A stretch of 5,049 bases of DNA. It comes from Acidobacteriota bacterium. Lineage in GTDB: Bacteria > Acidobacteriota > Terriglobia > Terriglobales > Acidobacteriaceae. Shown piece after piece: positions 1 through 5,049 of this stretch (the first letter of the stretch is position 1; every line of letters starts with the position of its first letter). The stretch is taken from positions 1-5,049 of the forward strand of contig JAGWML010000213.1 of assembly GCA_028873155.1 (NCBI GenBank), written 5' to 3'. The notes under the pieces are model-generated. The model was not told the DNA's origin, did no database searches, and saw nothing but the letters and a program-made list of their open reading frames with translations. The position numbers were made by a program, and so were the translations under genes.

Positions 1-241
1 AGGCCTCGGCGAACTTCCGCGCCTTCATCAGCGCGTGCCCCAGCGAGGCATTCGCCCCATTGAATGCCGTCTCATACGTGTCCAGCGAGCAGTGCCGGTA
101 GCGCTCGGGAATCTGCGCCGCCTTCAGCCGCCGGTGATACCGCGCCATCTGCTGGCACTCGCACGCCCGCGTCCGCAGCACCCCGTCTGCAGACCGCTCC
201 TCAATCAGCCCCACGCCCCCACAAATCGCGCACTCACTCAT
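1..241 (-). CDS. DnaC/IstB-like ATP-binding protein, N-terminal part (3' end outside window)
   Basis: Reading the minus strand from an ATG at 241-239 gives 80 uninterrupted codons that run off the left edge. The protein begins MSECAICGGVGLIEE. It has a Cys pair at residues 4 and 7 (CAIC) followed by a CEC pair at 27 and 29, then a basic stretch and IPERYRHCSLDTYETAF at about 44-60. This layout (CxxC, CxC, then 'IP.RY....L') is typical of the N-terminal region of DnaC-like helicase-loader or IstB-family AAA+ ATPases. The Cys cluster probably binds zinc; the Walker A and B motifs would lie past the edge and are not seen. Such proteins bind ATP and help load the replicative helicase, but the exact role here is inferred. 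An in-frame ATG at 262-260 is an alternative start. Neither start has a strong ribosome binding site; ATG 241 has only AAGAG, placed very close. The gene follows mdtC on the same strand after 91 bases and has no obvious functional link to efflux. It could instead be an accessory-element IstB-like protein, though no transposase is visible. Confidence 0.72.
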   Translation of the reverse strand, partial: MSECAICGGVGLIEERSADGVLRTRACECQQMARYHRRLKAAQIPERYRHCSLDTYETAFNGANASLGHALMKARKFAEA

Positions 242-315
242 GCTCTTGCAAGCGTAGCGCATCCGGCTGCGCCACACACCCGGTGCACAATCTCCGCCAA
301 ATGTGGAAAATGAGT

Positions 316-328
316 TGTTCTCTGAACA
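316..328. repeat. Short perfect inverted repeat just after the mdtC stop
   Basis: The sequence tgttc-tct-gaaca is a perfect 5-bp dyad with a 3-base centre, lying 5 to 17 bases beyond the mdtC stop codon in the 91-base gap before the DnaC-like gene. On the minus strand the hairpin is followed five bases later by only four T residues, so it would be a weak intrinsic terminator at best. It could also be an operator-like dyad or chance. A second small inverted repeat (gcgca/tgcgc, 257-272) overlaps the upstream candidate start of the DnaC-like gene. I see no convincing -35/-10 promoter in this gap. Confidence 0.3.
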
Positions 329-332
329 GGCC

Positions 333-3300
333 CTAGTCGCCGTGCGCTTCTTCCAGCTCCTCGCCAAGCCTGTGCAGTCGCATCACCTTCCACTGCAGGC
401 GGTCGAAGAAGAGATAGACAACCGGCGTGGTGAACAGCGTGAGCATCTGGGAGACGATGAGGCCGCCAACGATGGTGATGCCCAGCGGCTGGCGCAGCTC
501 CGAGCCCGAGCCCATTCCGATAGCCAGCGGCAGGCCGCCAAAAAGCGCGGCCATGGTCGTCATCATGATGGGACGGAAGCGCAGCAGGCAGGCCTGATAG
601 ATGGCCTCGATCGGCGGCAGCCCCTGCTCTCGCTCGGCCTGCAGGGCAAAGTCGATCATCATGATGGCGTTCTTCTTCACGATGCCGATGAGCAGAAGGA
701 TTCCGATGAGAGCAATGATGCTCAGGTCGGTCCCCGTTAACAGCAGCGCCAGGATGGCGCCGACGCCGGCCGGCGGAAGCGTGGAAAGAATCGTCAGCGG
801 ATGGATGAGGCTCTCATACAGAATCCCGAGCACGATGTAGACGGCGACCAGCGCGGCAAGAATCAAGTACGGTTCGTTCTTGAGCGAGTCCTGGAAGGCC
901 TGCGCCGACCCCTGGAAGGAGGCATGGACTGTGCTGGGCATACCCATCTCGCGTTGCGCCCGTTCGAGGGCCGTAACCGCATCGCCCAGAGCCACGCCGG
1001 GGGCGAGGTTAAAGGCCAGCGTGACGGCGGGATACTGCCCCTGGTGGTTGACCGCGAGCGGAGTGCGCTGGGTCGCAAAATGAGCGAATGCCGAGAGCGG
1101 CACCATCGCGCCAGCCGGGGTGGAGACTACGGCTGCCGCCGGCGCGGGCGCAGTGAATGCAGCGGGCAGGCCGGAAGAACCAGCTGAAGCCGGTGCGGCA
1201 CTCACATCGGGGCTGGTGCCCGTCAGCGTGCCGGCCATCGCAGGGGTGAGAGCGGGCGCGCCAGTGGAACTGGTAGTGGTTGCGACAAGAGCACCACCGG
1301 ATGTTGGGAACAGTTCCGTGGTCGCGGCCGCTGAGCTGGCGGCGAACGTGGGTGCGGCAGAGGCCGCTGCGGGTGCGGTAACGGCGGTCGTGGCAACCGC
1401 TGGCGCCCCGGAGCTTCCCGAGTTCGGCAACGCCGTCGTTGCGCCAGCGTTGCCCGCCTTGACGTAGATGCCGTTCAGAGCATCCGGGCTGAGCTGGTAT
1501 TTGGGATCCACTTCCATCACGACGAAGTACTGGTTGAGGCCGGTGTACATCGTCGAGACTTCACGTTGTCCGAAGGCATCGTATAAGGTCTGGTCGATGG
1601 TATTGGCGTTGACGCCAAGACGCGAGGCCGAATCGCGATCAATGACGAGATTCGCCGCCAGGCCCTGATCCTGCTGGTCCGTAGAGGCGTCGCGCAGCGC
1701 GGGCATCGTACGCATCTTTGCCAGAAGCCGCGGAGCCCAGTGATTCAGCTCTTCGAGGTTCTCGTCCGACAGCGTGTACTGGTACTGCGCATCCGCGATG
1801 CGGCCGCCAATCTGCAGCTCCTGCTGCACCTGCAGAAAGAGAGTCGCGCCGGGTACGCTTGTGAGCTTGCTGCGCAGCCGGTTCACCACCATGTCTGAGG
1901 TGACGCCTTTACGCTCGCTGGGCGGCTTGAGATTGATGAACATGCGCCCGATGTTGAGCGCGCCTCCACCCGGTCCGGCGCCGCCGGCGAAGGCCACAAG
2001 CGTGTCGACCGCAGGATCGTTCAGAACCATCTGCGCCAGTTGGCGCTGCTTGTCGCGCATGGCATCGAAGCTGATGTCCTGCGCAGCGTGCGTGGTGCCG
2101 CCGATGCGGCCCGTGTCCTGCTGCGGAAAGAAGCCCTTGGGCACGATAACAAAGAGATATCCGTTCAGAATCACGGTGCCAAAGACGACACCCAGCATGA
2201 TCCACTGGTGACGCAGCACCCAGCGCAGGCCGGTGTCGTATTCGTGATGCAACCACTGGAAGCCTCGCTCGCTCAGCCGGTAGATGCGGCCGTGACGCGA
2301 CTCATCCCGCGACTTGAGGAACCTGGCGCAAAGCATTGGCGTGGTGGTGAGCGACACCAGCAGCGAAACAGCGATGGCCACCGAAAGCGTGACAGCGAAC
2401 TCGCGGAAGAGCTTGCCGACGATGCCGCCCATCAGAAGGATGGGAATGAAGACTGCGATGAGTGACGTGCTCATCGACAGAACCGTGAAGCCGATCTCGC
2501 GCGAACCCTTCATGGCCGCCTCGAACGGCTGCATGCCTTCCTCGATGTAGCGCGTGATGTTTTCGATGACGACGATCGCGTCATCGACCACAAAGCCGGT
2601 CGAGATAGTAAGCGCCATCAGCGAGAGATTGTCGATGCTGTAGCCGAGCAGATACATCACGCCAAAGGTGCCCACCAGAGAAAGCGGCACGGCGACCGAC
2701 GGAATTATGGTGGCCCAGACCTCGCGCAGAAACAGGAAGACAACCAGAACCACAAGAACAACGCTGATGAAGAGAGAAATCTCCACATCGCGCACGCTGT
2801 CACGGATACTTGTCGTTCGGTCGGCGACAACATCGATCTTGATGGTGGGCGGAATCTCGGCCTGAAGCCGAGGCATCTCGCGCAACACGCTGTCCACCGT
2901 GGAGATGACGTTGGCGCCCGGCATCTTGAAGATGATGAGCATCACCGCCGTCTGCAGTTTCGAGGGCGGTCCATGCAGCGGATTGACGCCCACCACGCCG
3001 GCAGTGTGAATATCTGCTACGCCATCGGAGACCGCGCCCACGTCTTCCACGCGCACGGGCGCTCCGGTCTGGCGGTTGTAGCCGACGATGACAGGCGCGT
3101 AGTCGGTCGCCTTGAAGATCTGATCGTTGTCGTCGATGGCCCAGCGGTGGGTCTCATCCTGGAACGCCCCTTTGGGACGATTGGCGTTCGCATTGCCCAG
3201 CGCCGTGCGAACGGCCTCGAGCCCGATGCCGGTGTTCGCCAGCAGCATGGGATTCAGCTCGACGCGCACGGCCGGCTGCGAGGTGCCGCCGACGAAGACC

Positions 3301-3821
3301 TGCCCGACGCCTTCAATCTGCGCGATCTTCTGCGCCAGAATGGAGTCCGCCATGTCGTAGATCTCCGGCTTCGGAACCACGTCGGAGGTGAGCGTAAGAA
3401 TCAGAATCGGCGCGTCCGCGGGGTTGGCCTTGCGGTAGCCGGGGTTCTGGGGAAGGTATGACGGCAACTGGCTGCGCGCCGCATTGATGGCCGCCTGCAC
3501 GTCGCGTGCGGCGGCATCGATGTCGCGCGTCAAATCAAACTGCAGGATGACCGAGGCGCTGCCGAGGCCGCTGACCGATGTCATCTGATTCACGCCGGCG
3601 ATTCGGCCGAACTGGCGTTCCAGCGGTGTAGCCACCGACGAAGCCATCGTCTCGGGGCTCGCGCCAGGAAGACCGCCATTCACGCCGATAACGGGAAAGT
3701 CCACCTCGGGCAGGGAGGCAACGGGCAGCACGGAGTAGGCGACGGAGCCGGCCAGCAGCAGAGCGAGGCTCAGCAGCGTCGTGGCGACAGGGCGGCGAAT
3801 AAAGGGACCGGAAAGATGCAT
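333..3821 (-). CDS. mdtC: MdtC-type RND multidrug efflux permease with a large periplasmic insert
   Basis: Inner-membrane proton/drug antiporter subunit of the RND (HAE1) family. In E. coli, MdtC joins MdtB in a mixed trimer working with adaptor MdtA and TolC. The 1162-residue protein starts MHLSGPFIRRPVATT, matching the E. coli MdtC start. TM1 lies at about 12-33, followed by a first periplasmic porter/docking region to about 340. TM2-TM6 span about 348-498, with the paired relay aspartates D413/D414 in TM4 (GFVVDDAIVV). TM7 is at about 538-559, a second periplasmic region at about 560-980, and TM8-TM12 at about 985-1137. Relay partners K1050 (GIVKKNAIMM), R1081 and T1088 (LLRFRPIMMTT) are present, equivalent to AcrB K940, R971 and T978. 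Start 3821 is preferred over the in-frame ATG at 3860: it has GAGGAG nine bases upstream and matches the family start, whereas 3860 lies inside mdtB without a clear site. The protein is about 110-140 residues longer than usual because of the insert at about 789-905. It is 13 bases downstream of mdtB, so cotranscription and perhaps translational coupling are likely. Confidence 0.93.
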   Translation of the reverse strand: MHLSGPFIRRPVATTLLSLALLLAGSVAYSVLPVASLPEVDFPVIGVNGGLPGASPETMASSVATPLERQFGRIAGVNQMTSVSGLGSASVILQFDLTRDIDAAARDVQAAINAARSQLPSYLPQNPGYRKANPADAPILILTLTSDVVPKPEIYDMADSILAQKIAQIEGVGQVFVGGTSQPAVRVELNPMLLANTGIGLEAVRTALGNANANRPKGAFQDETHRWAIDDNDQIFKATDYAPVIVGYNRQTGAPVRVEDVGAVSDGVADIHTAGVVGVNPLHGPPSKLQTAVMLIIFKMPGANVISTVDSVLREMPRLQAEIPPTIKIDVVADRTTSIRDSVRDVEISLFISVVLVVLVVFLFLREVWATIIPSVAVPLSLVGTFGVMYLLGYSIDNLSLMALTISTGFVVDDAIVVIENITRYIEEGMQPFEAAMKGSREIGFTVLSMSTSLIAVFIPILLMGGIVGKLFREFAVTLSVAIAVSLLVSLTTTPMLCARFLKSRDESRHGRIYRLSERGFQWLHHEYDTGLRWVLRHQWIMLGVVFGTVILNGYLFVIVPKGFFPQQDTGRIGGTTHAAQDISFDAMRDKQRQLAQMVLNDPAVDTLVAFAGGAGPGGGALNIGRMFINLKPPSERKGVTSDMVVNRLRSKLTSVPGATLFLQVQQELQIGGRIADAQYQYTLSDENLEELNHWAPRLLAKMRTMPALRDASTDQQDQGLAANLVIDRDSASRLGVNANTIDQTLYDAFGQREVSTMYTGLNQYFVVMEVDPKYQLSPDALNGIYVKAGNAGATTALPNSGSSGAPAVATTAVTAPAAASAAPTFAASSAAATTELFPTSGGALVATTTSSTGAPALTPAMAGTLTGTSPDVSAAPASAGSSGLPAAFTAPAPAAAVVSTPAGAMVPLSAFAHFATQRTPLAVNHQGQYPAVTLAFNLAPGVALGDAVTALERAQREMGMPSTVHASFQGSAQAFQDSLKNEPYLILAALVAVYIVLGILYESLIHPLTILSTLPPAGVGAILALLLTGTDLSIIALIGILLLIGIVKKNAIMMIDFALQAEREQGLPPIEAIYQACLLRFRPIMMTTMAALFGGLPLAIGMGSGSELRQPLGITIVGGLIVSQMLTLFTTPVVYLFFDRLQWKVMRLHRLGEELEEAHGD
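1107..1457 (-). other. Low-complexity Ala/Thr/Ser/Pro/Gly insert within MdtC
   Basis: This region encodes residues 789-905 of the MdtC-type protein, between the conserved IYVK strand and the conserved MVPLSAFAHF strand. By hand count, 38 of 117 residues are Ala, 19 Thr, 15 Ser, 13 Pro and 12 Gly, together about 83 percent. There is one Glu and one Asp, and no Lys, Arg, His, Cys, Trp, Tyr or Gln. No tandem repeat is visible, and the frame stays open through the whole segment. The same position in the neighbouring MdtB-type protein (YVKSANGTQVPLS) and in AcrB (YVRAADGQMVPFS, about residues 790-802) has only a short turn. The segment is therefore an insertion, predicted to be disordered and periplasmic. 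It aligns to the tip of a docking-domain hairpin, so it may project toward the adaptor or outer-membrane channel; that placement is inference. The opposite strand is also open here (1120-1467), but this is a codon-composition shadow. Confidence 0.85.
1108..1448. repeat. 8-bp direct repeats bounding the mdtC insert
   Basis: The octamer gcgccagc occurs at 1108-1115 and again at 1441-1448. The copies are 333 bases apart, exactly 111 codons, and encode the Ala-Gly-Ala at each end of the insert (N-AGA-TT and TP-AGA-MV). Removing one copy plus the intervening DNA would leave YVKAGNAGAMVPLSAF, a normal-looking loop, and a 1051-residue protein close to the family's usual length. This looks like either a target duplication or a slippage/recombination footprint. 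No terminal inverted repeats or transposase are present between the copies. The hexamer-to-heptamer core (gcgccag) is common in this G+C-rich, Ala-rich DNA, so chance remains possible. Confidence 0.55.
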
Positions 3822-3830
3822 CGCGCGCTT

Positions 3831-3836
3831 CTCCTC
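3831..3836 (-). promoter_or_regulatory. Ribosome binding site of mdtC
   Basis: On the minus strand GAGGAG lies nine bases before the ATG at 3821-3819 and overlaps the TGA stop of mdtB (3837-3835). This strong Shine-Dalgarno match decides the mdtC start in favour of 3821 rather than the in-frame ATG at 3860. It also places ribosomes finishing mdtB directly on the mdtC initiation site, which suggests coupled translation of the two trimer subunits. Confidence 0.8.
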
Positions 3837-5049
3837 AATCCCCGGCGACCGGCTCTTCATGCAGACTCTGGTGCCGCACCTGCAGATTCAGGCGGCGCGA
3901 GAGCCTGTCGAAGTAGAGGTAGACAACCGGTGTGGTGTAGAGGGTGAGCAACTGGGAGAAGATCAGTCCGCCCACGATGGAGATGCCAAGTGGCCGGCGC
4001 AGCTCTGCGCCCACACCACCGCCGAGAGCCAGCGGCAGGCCGCCGAGGAGCGCCGCCATCGTCGTCATCAGAATCGGACGGAAGCGCAGCAGACAGGCCT
4101 GGAAGATAGCCTCTTCCGCCGATTTGCCCTGCGTGCGTTCAGCATCGAGCGCAAAGTCAATCATCATGATGGCGTTCTTCTGCACGATTCCGATCAGCAG
4201 GATGATGCCGATGAGCGCGATGACGCTGAACTCGGAGTGCGTAATCAGAAGCGCGAGCAGTGCGCCCACGCCCGCCGAGGGCAGCGTGGAGATGATCGTG
4301 ATGGGATGGATGTAGCTTTCGTACAGGACGCCAAGCACGATGTATACCGTGACCAGCGCGGCAAGAATCAGCAGCGGCTCGTTGGCGAGCGACGTCTGGA
4401 AGGCGGCAGCAGTGCCCTGGAAGCTGGCGTTGATGGCAGCCGGAAGCTGAATGCGCTGCTCGACAGCATTGACCGCATTCACCGCATCGCCCAGTGCCTT
4501 GCCCGGTGCAAGGTTAAAGCTCACGATCGTGGAAGGGAACTGTCCCTCGTGACCGATCGAGAGCTGCGCCTTGGTCTGTTGCCAGTGCGCCAGCATGCTC
4601 AGCGGAACCTGCGTTCCGTTGGCCGACTTTACATAGAGATTGTTGAGCGTGGATGGAGAAGCCTGAAAGTTAGGCGCGACCTCCATCACAACGTGGTACT
4701 GATTGAGCTGCGTAAAGATGGTGGAGACCTGCCGCTGCCCGAATGCGTCGTAGAGCGTGTTGTCCACGTCGGCCATTGCAATGCCGAGACGCGCGGCAGT
4801 GTCGCGGTCGATCACAAGCTCTGCGCCGAGCCCCTGATCCTGCAGGTCGCTGGCCACGTCAGTTACGGCTTTTTCTTTGCTCAGCTCGTCTACCATCCGG
4901 CGCGTATAAGTGGCGAGTTCGGCCTGGTTGGGATCCTCCAGCGCATATTGGAACTGGGTGCGGCTGACACGGTCTTCCACGGTCAGATCCTGCAGTGGCT
5001 GCAGGAAGAGCTGAATGCCCTGCACGCTATCGACCTTACCCTGCAGGCG
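3835..5049 (-). CDS. mdtB: MdtB-type RND multidrug efflux permease, C-terminal part (5' end outside window)
   Basis: The frame is open to the right edge and 404 residues are visible, roughly the last 40 percent of a protein that is about 1040 residues in E. coli. The GTG near 5025 is an internal valine, not a start, because RLQGKVDS precedes it in frame and the family continues upstream. The visible part starts in the second periplasmic region (LFLQPLQDLTVEDRVSRTQF at about 14-33, matching MdtB). It continues through the docking/porter segment (LYDAFGQRQVSTIF at about 99-112; short loop YVKSANGTQVPLS at 139-151) into TM8-TM12 (about 225-380). Proton-relay residues K291 (GIVQKNAIMM), R322 and T329 (LLRFRPILMTT) are present; the TM4 aspartates lie outside the window. 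GVGAELRRPLGI matches MdtB, while the downstream paralogue has GSGSELRQPLGI as in MdtC, which supports the B/C assignment. It is expected to form a mixed trimer with the adjacent MdtC subunit, exporting drugs with a periplasmic adaptor probably encoded upstream. Confidence 0.92.
   Translation of the reverse strand, partial: RLQGKVDSVQGIQLFLQPLQDLTVEDRVSRTQFQYALEDPNQAELATYTRRMVDELSKEKAVTDVASDLQDQGLGAELVIDRDTAARLGIAMADVDNTLYDAFGQRQVSTIFTQLNQYHVVMEVAPNFQASPSTLNNLYVKSANGTQVPLSMLAHWQQTKAQLSIGHEGQFPSTIVSFNLAPGKALGDAVNAVNAVEQRIQLPAAINASFQGTAAAFQTSLANEPLLILAALVTVYIVLGVLYESYIHPITIISTLPSAGVGALLALLITHSEFSVIALIGIILLIGIVQKNAIMMIDFALDAERTQGKSAEEAIFQACLLRFRPILMTTMAALLGGLPLALGGGVGAELRRPLGISIVGGLIFSQLLTLYTTPVVYLYFDRLSRRLNLQVRHQSLHEEPVAGD

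Noticed and set aside
316..328. Calling the tgttc/gaaca dyad a rho-independent terminator
   Set aside because: The stem has only five pairs, with low G+C, and is followed five bases later by only four T residues.
35..336. Two overlapping plus-strand frames at the left end
   Set aside because: They run antisense to the DnaC-like N-terminus, whose conserved Cys and RYRHCS motifs make the minus strand the real coding strand. Their Pro/Arg/Ala-rich sequence looks like a shadow.
303..740. Plus-strand 145-codon open frame reading into the mdtC 3' end
   Set aside because: It is antisense to the conserved TM10-TM12 region of mdtC, with a charged His/Asp/Gln-rich composition and no recognisable family.
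1107..1457. The mdtC insert as a mobile element (MITE or IS remnant)
   Set aside because: No terminal inverted repeats, no transposase fragment and no second copy in the window. It stays in frame with a coherent amino-acid bias, so only the 8-bp direct repeats point that way.
1120..1467. Plus-strand 115-codon open frame of Ala/Val/Gly-rich protein
   Set aside because: It lies almost exactly opposite the low-complexity mdtC insert, and its composition is the complement of the GCN/ACN/GGN codons there. No ribosome binding site or recognisable domain is seen.
2973..3461. Plus-strand 162-codon open frame
   Set aside because: It is fully antisense to the conserved first periplasmic region of mdtC, and its His/Arg/Val-rich composition is typical of a shadow frame in G+C-rich DNA.
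5023..5025. GTG as the start of the mdtB-type gene
   Set aside because: The frame remains open to the window edge and the residues upstream (RLQGKVDS) fit the family. The codon falls in the middle of a periplasmic domain, so this is an internal valine in a truncated gene.

Overview
The window holds most of a bacterial RND multidrug-efflux operon, read right to left on the minus strand, and the start of a separate gene at its left end. From right to left it contains: (1) the C-terminal 404 residues of an MdtB-type inner-membrane permease, running off the right edge; (2) a complete MdtC-type permease, starting 13 bases after the mdtB stop behind a strong ribosome binding site; (3) a 91-base gap; (4) the first 80 residues of a DnaC/IstB-like ATPase loader with an N-terminal cysteine motif, running off the left edge. 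The mdtA-type adaptor, the N-terminal half of mdtB and any outer-membrane channel gene would lie beyond the right edge.

MdtB and MdtC are known in Escherichia coli to assemble as a mixed trimer that uses the proton gradient to export drugs, bile salts and similar compounds through a periplasmic adaptor and TolC. Both genes here keep the proton-relay residues that can be seen, so both look functional. Resemblance is to MdtB/MdtC rather than AcrB, judged from long runs of shared sequence recalled from the E. coli proteins.

The one clearly unusual element is in mdtC: an in-frame, low-complexity Ala/Thr/Ser/Pro/Gly segment of about 111 to 117 residues. It is inserted at a periplasmic loop which, by alignment to AcrB, is the tip of a docking-domain hairpin facing the adaptor/TolC. 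The adjacent paralogue mdtB has only a six-residue loop at that site. The insert is bounded by a perfect in-frame 8-bp direct repeat, and removing one repeat unit restores a normal loop and a normal protein length.

The organism is probably a G+C-rich Gram-negative. The DnaC-like N-terminus (the RYRHCSLDTYETAF region) resembles proteins I associate with Acidobacteriota (Terriglobia). That assignment rests on memory and is moderate at best. No RNA genes, CRISPR arrays, insertion sequences or phage genes were seen, and apart from the mdtC insert this is an ordinary efflux locus.
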